64,000 nt of DNA from Austropuccinia psidii (GCA_023105745.1 JALGQZ010000012.1:43541763-43605762); one strand, 5' to 3'. Positions 47,002 to 59,228 are shown, counted from the stretch's first letter. Notes: generated by a model from the sequence alone, not told the origin. A program made the numbers and translations.

Positions 47002-48399
47002 TCCATTGCATGGAGTTTAAACTGGTCAAAATTCACTCATGTCAAACTGTTGCAATATCTTGTGTGCAAATGACTCTTGCAATAGGAAAAGGCTTCTGTC
47101 CTTGAGCCATTCAATTTCATAGCCTAGGTTCTGTGTTGGATATGTTTTCAATTTCAAAACATACAGCTTGTCTAGTTTACTCAGGAATTCTTTTATTTCT
47201 ATCTCTTGATGCGATATATGGAATCCATTGTCTACATGCAAGCAGAGGAAAAGGAATTGTTCATTGTTTATGAGCAGAGATTAATCAAAGTGAGCACTCA
47301 ACATATTGAGCTCTTTGAGAGATTGACTCATCTTCTCTTTCCACATTCTAGGGGCCTGTTTGGTACTGTAGAGCAATTTGTTGAGTAACAAAACCCAATT
47401 TTCCTTCCATTGGACCTCAAATCCCCTCATTTTCTTTACATAAATGGTAGCTTCCATATTTCCATGGAGGAATGCCATTATGAAATCAAATCAGTAGGCC
47501 ACAAGTTTGAGATTTATCAACATAGATAGTAGTATCTTTAATGTCTCATTTTGTCTAACTGATGACCATGTATCAAAGTAATGCAGCATGTGCACCTGGT
47601 GGGTTCTGAGTACAACCCATTGTGCCTTATAGCAATATACCTAACCAAACTCATTTCTTTTCTTAGTTAGTTTCCACATATGTCCAATCACCTTTGAGCG
47701 ATAAGCTGGGTATGGTACCAGATGTCTGGTATTGTGCTGCATCAGAGAAGTGAATCCAGAATTCATGGCATCTTGCCAACCACCCTTCTCCCAAGTATCT
47801 CCAGTGACTTTACATTATGGAACTAAATCAGTGAGGAATTTTGGATTTCTCCTTCTGGTTGGTTGTCATGAACCTTCAATAATGTTTTGTTCATCTATCA
47901 ACCTACTTATGTCTTGAGGGGCAGTTTCATAATGCAGTACATAATCCCATCCCTTCATTGATGGCCTTTGAGCTCCAGTTGCTGGTCCTGGATTACTCTC
48001 ATTAGCTAGTTCAGTTGCATCACATGTCTTGGTTTTGACTGATTTTGCAAGTTGTGGGGAGGGCAGATGAATATGCTCACTATTTGGAGCATTTCCTTCA
48101 CTTTTCAAGGCTTTGGTGGGCTTATTGACTCTTCTTGGCTTGAAAAATGGTGGAATAATAAAATCTCCACTTATGCCTACCTTCCCTAACTAAATATCCA
48201 GGAACCTCATGGCATCTGAGTATTGCACATATGTCAGGGCATGAAGTGTTGCTGTTTTTTCTGCCACTTTAGAGACGTTCATGAGCTTCAAGACATTTAC
48301 TTTGTATCCAAAAGGGATTAATTTGGAATAGCCAATTTCTGGTTCAAGTTTCATGTTGGATGTTTTGAGTCAATTCAACAGAGTGATGAAGTTCAGGAA
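47002..48399 (-). pseudogene. pol: Copia-4 pol: reverse transcriptase and linker
   Basis: A linker (47866-48108; MKGWDYVLHYETAPQDI) precedes RT. RT fragments read MAFLHGNMEATIYVKKMRGF (47420-47478) and LLYSTKQAPRMWKEKM. The active site at 47239 reads MHVDNGFHI, with Asn in place of the second Asp (codon 47227-47229). The thumb reads LGYEIEWLKDRSLFLLQESFA. The frame then meets Copia-1 and continues at 33352. Confidence 0.8.
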
Positions 48400-49690
48400 T
48401 CAATGAGGTGTGTGATTAAGAAGCATTGACACATGTTTAGAAGTTTCATCCCAATAGGTAATGGGTATTTTGAATTGACAAAGTAAACAGGGTATCTTAG
48501 AAAGGAGAGACTGATTCAATCTCTCTGCAACTCCATTGGTCTGTGGTGAGTTGGGTGCACCTTGCTCTATTGAGTTTCCTGAGTTTAGGAAATAATTCTT
48601 TAATCCAAGGGAGGTGAATTCTCTGCCACAATCTGAATGAAAATATGCTGAAGTTACATACAGTTTATTTTTCAGTTCAGCAAAGAAAGAGATTATCATA
48701 CTCTCTGATTGATCCTTACTTTGCATTAGGTATATTCAATTAAACCTGGTGAGGTCATCAACTAATACCAGTATATACCTATGTCCCCTTCTTGTCGTTG
48801 GCAATATCTCAAGAGTGTCAGAATGAATTTTAAAGAAGGGTCTTCTTGTTTGGGTAGCATACTCTTGTGGGTTTTTTGCTGGATCTTAGATCTTGAGCAT
48901 ATTTTGCAGTTTTTTGATGAAGTAAAACTTTCATTAACTTCTAATTGAGTGAGTAGATGTTCCAAGTACCTGTCACTTGGGTGCCCCATTAGGGTATGCC
49001 AATCTTTCTCTTCAGTAATTTGTGCAAAATTTACCTGGGACTGATTTTTGTTTGAATATAGATTTCCATCCCTGGTATATTCTGCCATGACTGAGGATGG
49101 TCTTTGTATGAGAAAAGTATCATTTTTGTAGTGAGACTTTATACCATGGTCCACTACTTGTGATACTGTGAGGTTCACAGGTCCTTTTGGTGCATACAAT
49201 ATGGGAGATATATGATATCCAAACATATTCAAAGTCCCCTGATTAGTTATCTCCACAGACTTTCCAAATTGTTTAATGGTTTTTTTTACTTTTGACACAT
49301 TGGAGAGAAAAGTTAGATTTGTAACAATTGATTTACCACATCCAGTATCAAGATGTAGTGTCTGTCTGTCTTGATATTTGGTGGTGAATATGCCCTCTGA
49401 TGAAATATAGTATGCATCACTGTCAGATGAGCAGTGTTCTTTTTCAATTTTCTGATCAGTGCCCGTCATGGATGTTACAACATTGGAAGATTTACTTAGT
49501 GTGTTGTTTAACAGTAACTTTTCCAGCTTGTCTAACTGTTTGGACACACTCTCCCTTTGATTTCCTGTCTTATCTCTTCTCTTCTTTTTGTTGTTCTTCC
49601 CCCTTTTACTGTTGCTTTCACCTTGGTTTGGTGCCATGGTGTGGTATTCCATACCATTCTTTTCACTGGACTCAAGCTCATAGTACCCTA
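48400..49690 (-). pseudogene. pol: Copia-4 gag tail, protease and integrase
   Basis: One 296-codon ORF (48762-49652) has a lysine-rich gag tail (KRGKNNKKKRRDKTG), the protease motif LHLDTGCGKSIV (about 49350) and the pre-integrase domain DWHTLMGHPSDRYLEHL with CKICSRSKIQQKTHKS (about 48900-49010). A second ORF (48400-48726) has the integrase core: YFHSDCGREFTSLG with the second Asp and NGVAERLNQSLLSK with the Glu. A CCHC knuckle is not seen. The reading extends a little upstream of 49652 without a clear gag start. Confidence 0.85.
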
Positions 49691-50641
49691 TAACAGCAGT
49701 AAATCCAGCCTAAAGGCAGACTTACACTCAAATTTTACACCAAAGGTCAATTTTACAGCAGGAAGCTGGAGGTATTCATAACACCATGGCACAGGCACCC
49801 AAGGGAAGTGTTTGTGTTTAAATAAATTATTTAATTTCATTATTCATTTGTAAAAAATCAAGTTACATATAGCAAACTAGTTACAACAAATAAGGTACCA
49901 CCCTTTAAATTACACACGCCACCCATATTTACACCCCTTATAGTCACAAGACTCTTGCAGCATGAAAATGACACATGCATTAGTTACACAGCCACCTTGC
50001 ATTCAAAGTCAAATGATGAAATGCTCAACCCCATGGAATTCCTGAAAGTAATTTACAGCACACTCACAAGGATAACCCCATTTATATCCATATTAATCCC
50101 ACTTGAAACCTTAAAAAGCATCAAAATTCTTTACACCACTTATCACCTGATGCAAGTAAAAACTAGCTACAACAGGCTGCATACATAAACTCATAAGTGC
50201 AAGAAATTATCACCTGACATCATTTTCAAGTTCAAAGATAAGAAACACAGCCAGGATGCCTGCATAAATTACACAGCCATTTATGCCAAGCCTAAAAGTG
50301 ACATATGCAATGGAAATATAAGGTAATCATGTTATACTGCACCCACCAACAGAATATCATGTGACAGAAAGAATGCTGTACACAAGAAAAATCCTCAGCC
50401 AAAATGAACTCAGCTCATGCATAAAAGGAAAATCCAAGGATATCACATAATAACTATTCCACTAAAATGCTATAATGTGATGAAAAGAGGCTGTGTAGAG
50501 AAAAAATTATCACCCAACCTTAAAATTACCTGATCCATGCAATAAAAGTCCTCACCAAAAATAAAGTCCCATGATGTAATCAAGAGGAATTAAAGTGGAG
50601 AAAGACAGTTCCCATGGAGGGCCCCCTGGCCTCCCAAAAGG

Positions 50642-50650
50642 TATAAATAG
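50642..50650 (+). promoter_or_regulatory. TATA box of the Gypsy-2 LTR
   Basis: TATAAATAG followed by a GC-rich CGGGGCTC stretch stands out in AT-rich DNA and is well placed for an LTR promoter 1.3 kb before the gag ATG. Confidence 0.5.
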
Positions 50651-50777
50651 CGGGGCTCTTTCCCTCAAATTTCAAATTACCCCCATGCACATTATATCCC
50701 CTGCATTGTAGAAGCATAGGAATAATTCATCCCTCACCTGGCAGGTAGTCCATTATATTATAGTAGATTTACTTTCC

Positions 50778-50910
50778 CAGTGGAAGTATGGTGTTGAAGA
50801 TTACCCAGTAGCTAAGCTCAGTGGAATTATAGTGTTGAATATTACCCAGTAGCTAAGCTCAGTGGAAGTATAGTGTTGAAGATTACCCAGTAGCTAAGCT
50901 CAGTGGAATT
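50778..50910 (+). repeat. 41-bp tandem repeat, three copies and a partial fourth
   Basis: Units start at 50778, 50819, 50860 and 50901 (CAGTGGAAGT or CAGTGGAATT; each ends TAGCTAAGCT). Units differ at only a few positions. They lie about 130 bases downstream of the TATA box, so they would be in the transcribed R-U5 part. Confidence 0.95.
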
Positions 50911-51589
50911 GTATTATTAAAAATAAAATAAAAATTATCCAGTACCCAAGATTAGGGTTACTACTTTATTAAAATATTTTATCCAGTAAAATTAACACAA
51001 TTTATCAGGATTTAAAATTAACTTACCCCTTTAAAAATCCCATACTAAAAAATCTTACCTGTTAAATTTAACAAATACAATTTTATCTTATTATCAAAAA
51101 CTCTTGAAAAATAATAACAAACCTTCAAAAATCATTTTACTCTATTATAGCTTTAACCTAAAAAAATTACTTTTATCAAGACTCATCCAATTTTCCAGAA
51201 CACCTTAAATAGCCCATTTTACCACATTTATCACCAAGAAGAAACCACTCACCCCAATTCCATTAAAAATGAAAGTTATACAGACAGGTATTTCATTAAA
51301 AATCTCAAATATTAACCAAACTTACTGACATTTCTTTCATATTATATATTGAATAGGTATGATCTGAGACTGCTGAATTTTTTCTTCTGCAGTTGTAAAG
51401 CCACTTACTAATTTTATGTTGGTTTGTGAGCTCCAAGAAGGATTTTGTTCAGTATTTTAGGAGGGGCAGGCAATACACCCTTGCCACCCTTGGTTACAGG
51501 AGTTATTAGCAATTAAAAACTAGTTAACTGTGATTTCCCCCTCCAGGTACTGCCTCATTTTAATCCCACACAAGAAGAGTTCCCACATC

Positions 51590-51607
51590 TGGTGTCCCAA
51601 CAGTGGC
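51590..51607 (+). other. Candidate primer-binding site of Gypsy-2
   Basis: TGGTGTCCCAACAGTGGC begins two bases after the LTR end CCCACA and has the TGG expected to pair with a tRNA CCA end. Confidence 0.6.
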
Positions 51608-51960
51608 TCAGTCAACCTCAAACTTCAATAACATATAAATCCAATTACAATCAATCAAAAAAAACTACACCAAAAATATTACTACTATAACAAAAACTGG
51701 AGTCAAATAATGAAAATCAGTCAAAATCATCATCTCAGGAATCTCAATCATCAACTCACTCTGACCATTACTATTATCAAACCAATCAAGAAACAGAATT
51801 AGGACAGGAATCAGGAAGATCTTCTAAATTTCCTATTGCAACACCAAAAACCAATAAAAGGGACTTGCAGGTTGTGGAGAAATTTTTCCTTGATCTCCTT
51901 GAAAGAAATAAAATAAAGAACTCAACACCAAAATCAAAGGAAAAAATAAACTAATCAAAA

Positions 51961-53527
51961 ATGGAGAAACCTTCATCATCAAAATTACCCTCCAGTATTG
52001 AAGATATTCAGGAAGAAAACCTTAATGAAGAGACTGTTGAAGGACAGGAAGAAATTTCTTCAACAGACAAAATGCATCAGAAAATATTGGAAATGCAAGA
52101 GAAATTACTAGCACTAATAAAAAAGAAAGTAAAACATAGATCATCAAGTTATACTCCACAAAATAGGCCTCTTGAGGAACATACCACCCTTCCAAGATCA
52201 TTCAGGCCACATGGATCACCCTCACCTTATCCAAGACCCATGGCCACATCAACCCCCTATACAGAACTAAGACAAAGTACCTTACCAAGAACAGTAGACA
52301 TTTCTGCCCAAATACCAACTACATCACATCAAAAAACTCCAAGAAACACTACTCCAATAGTGAAAATCAGAGCCAAGGACTAAAATCTGTGGTTTGATGG
52401 AAAGAATGTTGAAAATATTGCAGAAATTAAAGGAGAAAGTGGAAGAGACATTGCAAGAAAAATAGCATGTTGGACCAAAGATGAAGAAATTAGCTATCAT
52501 ATTGAAGGAATGCCAGGATATGAAACAGCTTATTGGGAGAAATTAAAAGTGGATATGAAAATAAGATGGGGAACAGTCTTGCCTGAAAGAAGATAAATAT
52601 TATCCTCAATCACTGAATTATTCACAAAAACTCAAGAAGGTGGAATAAGAAACATGACACAATACAGAAAATTCATTGGGGAATATGAAGCAATCATCAC
52701 TTACCTCAAAAAGATACCAATATATTCAAGGTGATATCAATCATAATCACAAAGTATTGGCCAGCCATTCAAGTCATATTAAAGATTCAATTAACAAAGA
52801 AATGATTAAGGACAGAGCTATGGCTCAAGCCTTGGATTGAGGCTACATCATTCCAAGATTGGATATTTTAAAATTATACATTGAACAAGACTTGGAGGCT
52901 GAGGTTCTCATTCAACAAAAAAAATTTTCTAAACCAAAAACACCAGAAACAAATACGATATTTGAGCATGAAATCTGGGAGAAAGCTTTAAAACAAGTAA
53001 AAGAACTCACCCAAAAGATCAAAAATCCTCCACAACCAGATCCTCAACCAAGAAATGAGGGAAAAGATTCAGTTAAAAAAGCTTTAAATCAGCTCAAAAC
53101 CCTATCAGAATCTGTCAACCCACCAAGAAATAGGAACAATAATCAAGAGCAAAGATTCCCTCAAAATAATCAGCCATGAAGGCCAAGGAATCTATTACCA
53201 CCATTTTCATCCAGTTACCAGCCATACATGCCAGCTCAAATGGATCCAAGACCACCATTGAAATGTGCTCCCTTCAAGAAAAAAGGCCATTCATCAACTA
53301 GATGTACTCATCTTGGTGAAGATTTGGACAGAAGAATTGTTAGAACTCAAGCAGCATCTTCCCTATTTCCCAATTATCAGATAGTACCTATGGAAGGAAA
53401 TCAAAGTGCCAAAAACATAGTCAGAAATTTTTCAAAAGAAAAAGCAGACCTAAACAAGATATTTATGGAAAAACCTACTTTAAAACCAGAACCAGAAGAA
53501 GAGGTTAAGACCACTGAAAAGAAATAA
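51961..53527 (+). pseudogene. gag: Gypsy-2 gag
   Basis: ATG at 51961 opens an acidic then proline-rich N-terminus (residues 1-140). After a TAA (52381) the gag core reads NLWFDGKNVENIAEIKGESG, DEEISYHIEGMPGYETA and GGIRNMTQYRKFIGEYEAI in the same frame, with a second stop near 52594. A frameshift leads to the 52859-53179 and 53228-53527 parts, which contain asparagine/proline-rich sequence and a broken knuckle CAPFKKKGHSSTRC (second Cys replaced by Phe). The style is that of Ty3-type gag proteins of rust fungi. Confidence 0.75.
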
Positions 53528-53533
53528 GAGTAT

Positions 53534-54452
53534 AAATTGACCTCAATTGCACATGTTTAAGATTGGTCAAATTGGAAACCACCTACCATTTCCTCAGCCA
53601 ATGACCCCTTTGAATCACAGATTGGACTAAGGAAGACCAAACAAAGGATGGCAAGACAAGCCCAAAATCAAGAGCCAAAGAAGAAAGTGGCTATTCCAGG
53701 AACCTATATTGAAGAAGAAAAAAGAAGAAGAAAGAGTCATAATTCCTACCAAATTCCAAAATTTAAATATTCCCAAACCAGACCAACCTGAGGAGAAAAT
53801 TGAAAATATTTTCAATAAGAGTGAGGATGAAGAAGTTCCCAAAGAAGAAAAGAAGTTCAGAAAACCTCAAAAGAAACAAGTTGAAACCAAATTGGAAATT
53901 GACAAAATTATTAAGAAAATTATGCAACAAAAGATCAACCTCACCATTGAAGAAATTTTGAGTATGTCATCAAATTTTGTCCATAAATTACAGGGATTAT
54001 CAGAAAAAGACAAGGAGAAAATTAAGTCACTCAATCAAATAGATCTTCAATAAAGACTATTGACATTTGGATTCAAAGAAATACCAAGGCCCAAGATTCA
54101 TTATGCCTGTCCTTTGGGACTTATGGACATCTTCATTGGAAAGGAAGAATATCCAATAAAAGCATTAGTGGATACTGGTGCAGAACTCAAAATCATACCA
54201 GAAGAAATAGCAATAAAAGCCTCACTCACAACAAAAAATATTAACATGAACCTTAGGGGAATTGGAGGCCATACTACTTCATTGGTGGCACTTTCAGAGT
54301 TTACTCCAATAATTATGGCTTTAGGAGAAGGAACTCAAATACACTTTTTCATTGCAAAAGGATCTATCCATACAGTACTTGGAAGACCCTTCTTGGAAGA
54401 CAATAAAATTAGGCTGGAATTTTCCCATAAGCAAGGTGAAATCTTGAGCTAA
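53534..54452 (+). pseudogene. Gypsy-2 gag tail and aspartic protease
   Basis: A lysine/glutamate-rich segment (53709-53900) and helix (NLTIEEILSMSSNFVHKLQG) precede a retropepsin-like domain: ALVDTGAELKIIPEEIA (about 54162-54212) with the catalytic DTGA, a GIGGHTTS flap-like loop and VLGRPFLEDNKIRLEF near the end. The frame (position mod 3 = 0) is shared with the following ORF; single stops at 54051-54053 and 54450-54452. Confidence 0.8.
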
Positions 54453-55565
54453 CAAGAGCCTGATGGAAGAAGATTATGCATGCCAATATGCAAACCTCAA
54501 GCACCTTTATGGCAAACTGGACCACCTAGAGGAATGGAGTTATGCAATATGGAAAAATGGGTCAGAAATACACCAGGAAAGAAGTTTCAAAATGCAAAAG
54601 GAGACAATACCATTATTAAGTTGACCCAGAAGACCCAAGGGTTATCCATATCTCCAGGAAGTGATACATTCAGCCAAGAGTTACAAAACGAAAAATTTCC
54701 AAACAGCATCAAAAGGAGACTTGAAGACTCAACCTCTGAAGATGAATCACCCAGTATAGTTTACAAGCCAATTGATAAAACTGAAGAAACCTTCCAGATT
54801 TTGGTGGATGGAAATGAACAGATAAATGGAAATCCTTTCAAAACTAAACCCAAAAGGAAGAAAGTCAGATTTAGTGAACATCTTGAGCTTTCAGTTGAAG
54901 AAATTATAAATAAAATAGAAAAAGACTTCAAATTTATGGAATAAAGAGACAAAAATTTGAAAGACACATACCATATCAACTTCTTGGACAGAGCATTGAA
55001 CAGCCAAGAAGAACCTTATGAATGGCAACTGGAAAACCGGGAATTAATCCAGCAACCTCAAAATTCAGATGATGAAACAGAATCCAGCTTAGAGAATGAA
55101 TACAACTACCTTTAATTGCCATATATTATCTTTGAAGACCTTTATGGGTATGAAGCTCCAGACATATTATGTGAAGACAAATATTTATGTCACCTTCCAA
55201 GAGCAAACTTAAACAGAATTCAATTCTTAGATTTATTAACTGAAGAGGTAATTAAAAGAAACCTCTCAAATCAATTCTGGGATAAAACATTTTCAATAGG
55301 AACTTTACCAAGAAGAGGACTCTAATTCAATCATGTGTGCTCCCAGTGGTACCTTGGATTGAATGGATCAACATACCAAACAGGAAGACTGAAATGGGTT
55401 GGAGATTGATACATATTCATTGAAGAAGACCTATGGTGGTCAGAATTTCCATCAGAACAAGAAATTGAAGAAATAAATGCCTTTTTGGAAGCCCTCAAAG
55501 ACCTCATTTTGTCCAGATTACTCAACATACACTTACCTTTCCCACTTGGGGGAGTTCACATCTAA
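54453..55565 (+). pseudogene. Unrecognised ORF X after the Gypsy-2 protease
   Basis: The protease frame continues for about 370 codons with stops at 54942, about 55112, 55323 and near 55410. It reads KPKRKKVRFSEHLELSVEEI (about 54846-54905), then DRALNSQEEPYEWQLENREL, FEDLYGYEAPDILCEDKYLC and DLWWSEFPSEQEIEEINAFL. It is acidic and rich in aromatic residues. No RT, RNase H or integrase motif (no YxDD, no LPQG/FG, no HHCC, no DDE spacing) can be seen in any frame. Function unknown. It could be a replacement for pol in a non-autonomous element or an additional structural protein. Confidence 0.55.
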
Positions 55566-55650
55566 ATAAAATCAACAAAGTCAAGATCCTTTCTCTAATA
55601 ATGTATCAGTATCCTTCATACATTGTATCATTAGTTTCTCTTTTTTAAAA

Positions 55651-55951
55651 AAAATCACAAAGCAGTGACTTCCTGCCTTAACAAAGAAGGGACTTATCAA
55701 TAGATTATTTCTTAAAAAAAACCTACATTAAAAATATCAATCACCTCTATCATGGCAAAGTCACCATTTTTGGATCCTATGGGGAAGAATTAATAAAAGA
55801 AGAAAAAATTTTTTAAAGAAGAAGGTGATTATTCCAATAAAGAGAACCCTTTGGCACTTTTAAGATACTCAATAAGTATCAAAAACAAAAAAACAAAAAA
55901 ACAAAAAAAAACAAAATCACTAGGCAGTGACCTCCTGCCTTATCAAAGAGG
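55651..55951 (+). repeat. Pair of 40-bp direct repeats between ORF X and ORF Y
   Basis: AAAATCACAAAGCAGTGACT... (55651-55690) recurs as AAAATCACTAGGCAGTGACC... (55913-55951) at roughly 80 per cent identity, each after an A-rich run (the second preceded by AAAAACAAAAAAAC units, 55880-55912). No terminal or coding role is evident. Confidence 0.7.
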
Positions 55952-56093
55952 AATAACCAAATTCTTACCCAAAATTATCATCCAAAACCCATTAAATATA
56001 CCCTCAAACTATGTTTCTAAATAAACCTGATAAAATTTTGAAATCTTATTACCTTTTGACACTTTCAACCTCACCAAATGCTAAAAAATGGAG

Positions 56094-56765
56094 ACATGGC
56101 CATTACTTGAAGAAAATCCCTGGTAATTGGACAGAGACATCAGCTGGATAGAAAAAAAGGAAGTCTGGTCCATCTACAATAATCCCCAAGAAGCAAGTGA
56201 ATATCCTGCATGGTTCTTAAAAACAAAACCAGATCCCTTTCCAGATATCTCCACAATAATCCTTCCATATATTGAGCTTGAGGACATCTTTGAAAAAGAA
56301 AAAAACACCATCAGAAATTGTCATTCCTCATCCATGGAAAGAATTACCTGGATTCAACCTTACAAAATATTAATTCTTGGAGTTGCTGACCTGGGATGGA
56401 ATTGAAGGCAACCTTGAAAACCAATACTGGAATGAAATATTCCACATGGATGAACACCTCAGGAAATCACTGTTTTGGAGGACCTGGGAATGCCAATAAT
56501 GGTTCAACCTTCAGGATTACAAAATTAAAAATGGAAAAATGAGCAAGGTCTCAAGAGGCTATATTATTAATAATCCCACCTGGAATTGTCATTGGGAGGA
56601 AACACTTATACCAGCAATATTCAGCCTTAGAGGTGGCGCAACTAAATTGAACAAAGAAGATTGGAACTTCTTCTGTCAAGAACAACTTTACAAAGCTCTC
56701 CAAAGAGAAAAATGGAGGGGAGGGAAATTTATCAAACAAGAATTAGTGAAGGAAATATTTGGTTG
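56094..56765 (+). pseudogene. Unrecognised ORF Y, last coding region of Gypsy-2
   Basis: It starts near TWPLLEENPW and reads DRDISWIEKKEVWSIYNNPQ and YPAWFLKTKPDPFPDISTII in one frame. After breaks, 56539-56766 reads GYIINNPTWNCHWEETLIPA and then LNKEDWNFFCQEQLYKALQR. It is rich in Trp and charged residues. I do not recognise it. Its direction and spacing suggest it belongs to the same element as gag and ORF X. Confidence 0.5.
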
Positions 56766-58797
56766 AGGGGATTAAATTCAAAGAAACAGATCTCACCTGC
56801 TAAGTCCCTAATTCTTTGTTTTTTTAATTCATCTTTTTTCATTAATATTATCATTTATTTCTTTTATTATTTTACTCTTATTTCATTTTATTATTATTAT
56901 TATTGAATTTTTTTCAACCAAAAAAAAACAAGCTTCAATTCATATAAGCTTAGAAGGAAGAATTAAAATATTAATGTACTTGATATTGAAGATTTTGTAT
57001 AATTATATTTCTCTTTTCTCAAGATCAAAAAAAAATATAATAAATAAATAAATAACAAATTACAAATTAGTTTCAAGCCAAATCACTTGAGATGATAAAT
57101 AGAAAGTGACAGCTTACAATTGATTTGAAGTCGATATCTTGCATTAGAAGTGATTAAGCATAGATATAAAAAAGCTTTAATCACTTCTTAATTAATTGAG
57201 ATAAAACTCTCAATTGATCTTACTCAACAGAATCATGATCTTGCAATTGTCAAAAATAAGATATATAGTGTGACAAGCATTAATAAAAAAAACTTACAGA
57301 AAATAATTAATTATTATTAGTAGATTATTTCCTTTTGTTTACTTATTTATTTATTTTATTTTATTTTACTTTTTCTTACAAAATTAAAACAAAATAACTG
57401 TTAATTTAATTTCATTTCATTCTGAAAACAACCTTTTACCTTTTATACTCAAATCAATTTTTTTAAAAAAACAATCAACAGATATAAGATTGACCAAATA
57501 AAAACTATAAAGTAAAAGCTTACATTTTTCTCATTTATTATTTAATTTTTCCAAATTTATTTAAATAGGTTCAAAAAAACCCACAAAAAAAACTAGGATG
57601 AAGCAATCAAGCCTCAATGCAAAATGATATCATCTGAAATTTCCAATCAATTGAATATGGCTCGATGGAGCATAAAAGAAGAATTTCCGAAGAAATTCCA
57701 ATACTAAAGTCAGAAGCACTCTCATAAACTTGTATCAGCCATTTAATATACATAAGTGAGCTCTCTATCAAGAAGCAATCTCTTCACTTCACATGATTAC
57801 TAGAAGACTATTGCTTCAAATACCAAAGTAAAAAGAAATTAATGTGCACAACAAGAAATTAGCCTAAAAGACATGGATTGAGCTGCTTCATCAAAGAATG
57901 ATCAATAGTTCAATTTTGATTTCGTGCTGCACCAGTTTTCTTTCAAAATGCAATGTCAGATAGTAAATTTAAATTAACAATCCATTTCGTCCAAAACAAC
58001 TAACTTCTATTTTGTATCACAACAAGTTTTTCTTACAAGGGACTTGGGATGTATCGCTTGATCTCAATCAACTTTATTCAATCAATTATCTAACTTGATG
58101 TATACTTTGTTATTGAGAATTAATTTATATTTCTAATATTTATATATATATATATATATAAAGAAGGGGACTTGTCAGACCAGAGAGGGGGGTATTTATA
58201 TTCATCAGCTTCCTACACCCTGGCTGCAGTTTCAAAAAGGCAATTGAAAGGCCTCAAAAAGAGAATGGAGTTGAAAGGGAACCTTTAATGTGAAAGTAGC
58301 TTTACTAATTGCTTCAGGGATTGATCAACATGAAAGAACAAATCTCTGAAGATAAACTTAAAAAAAGTGTCTCCAAGGAATTACAAGTTGTAACCATACA
58401 ACAGAATTACCAACAACTCCTATTTAAACACCGCAGAAAAGGACAGTTTTTGAGCCCTGTTGCCTTCATATAACCTCAAAAAATCCTATGGAGGAGCCTA
58501 GTAAGACAAAAATGAAAATATGCAAGAAATGAGATCTTGCATCAGCAAAACGCCCAGCAAGAAGGTTCTGTGCTCTCTTAATTTTCAACCTCAGGAAACA
58601 CCTTAATATTATGCTAGCATAGTAACAACAATGCACACCACACCACATGCAGTCGTTTAAACAATGGATTTCCAATGGCAACCATTAGAATCTCGAAGAA
58701 GTCAAAATATAGTTCTGGAAGCATATTTACCTGTATCACATCAAGTCACCACCAAATAATCAGTTCAGAAATCAATTTAGACTTACATGCATGCAAT
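56766..58797. other. 2 kb AT-rich DNA without a recognised gene
   Basis: Begins just after ORF Y; no 3' LTR matching 50.6-51.6 kb is seen, so Gypsy-2 lacks its right end or carries an unrelated one. A (TA)10 microsatellite lies at 58141-58160, followed by a purine-rich GAGAGGGGGG stretch (58183-58192). From about 57600 to 58140 the composition is less skewed, but no ORF stands out. Confidence 0.4.
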
Positions 58798-58808
58798 AGG
58801 GGAGTTCA
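58798..58808 (+). repeat. Left terminal inverted repeat of Harbinger-2
   Basis: AGGGGAGTTCA, preceded by AAT; exact inverted match to 61162-61172. Confidence 0.6.
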
Positions 58809-59228
58809 AGGTGCGCATATTTCTCTGCTCATGAAGATTAAAAATTTCGCTCAGGTAAGTTTTCTTGATCTTTAAATTTTAAACTCATCAGCAAAGCTAT
58901 GAGCTACCTTTTTTCTCAGCTCATACGTCATTTTATGACCTTGCTCATCACATGCTCAGGACTCCGAACAGACCTCATTGACACTTTGGTGTTAATCAAG
59001 ATTTTTTTTACCCATTTTGATTGAGTCGACTTACACAAAAAGCCGTGGCAATACAAGACCTTCCTTCCCTGGGCCAGAAAAGGGACTCATCTCGTTGTTT
59101 ATCATGCCATCTCATCATCTGGCACTTAATGGTGATTTTTAACTTCTTTATCTTATCTTCCATCCACTTGGAGTTATACTTACCTGTCTCAAAAGTTTAA
59201 ATCAGGTTATGACATAGTTATTTTCACA

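Larger units (their letters stand above)
32130..49690 (-). mobile_element. Copia-4: old Ty1/Copia element split by Copia-1
   Basis: Pieces at 32130-33352 (3' LTR, RNase H) and 47002-49690 (reverse transcriptase back to protease) join into one minus-strand pol once Copia-1 and one ATATT copy are ignored. The sequence reads across the junction within the link between RT and RNase H. No 5' LTR or full gag is found; the element stops near 49690 where Gypsy-2 sequence begins. Confidence 0.75.
49851..51587 (+). repeat. Probable 5' LTR of the Gypsy-2 element (left end uncertain)
   Basis: The right end is set by GTTCCCACA at 51579-51587 followed by a primer-binding-like TGG sequence, and by homology with the solo copy ending at 3197. 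A TATA box and tandem repeats lie inside. The left end is a guess from TGTAAAAAATC at 49851; it could lie anywhere from about 49.7 to 50.65 kb. I find no second copy downstream. Confidence 0.45.

Noticed and set aside
55880..55912. Short (AAAAAAAC)n-like units considered as a CRISPR-like or satellite array
   Set aside because: A slippage-prone simple repeat of about 33 bases with no spacers, in a eukaryotic transposon.
58141..58160. (TA)10 tract considered as an element terminus
   Set aside because: Simple microsatellite; no flanking duplication or paired end.
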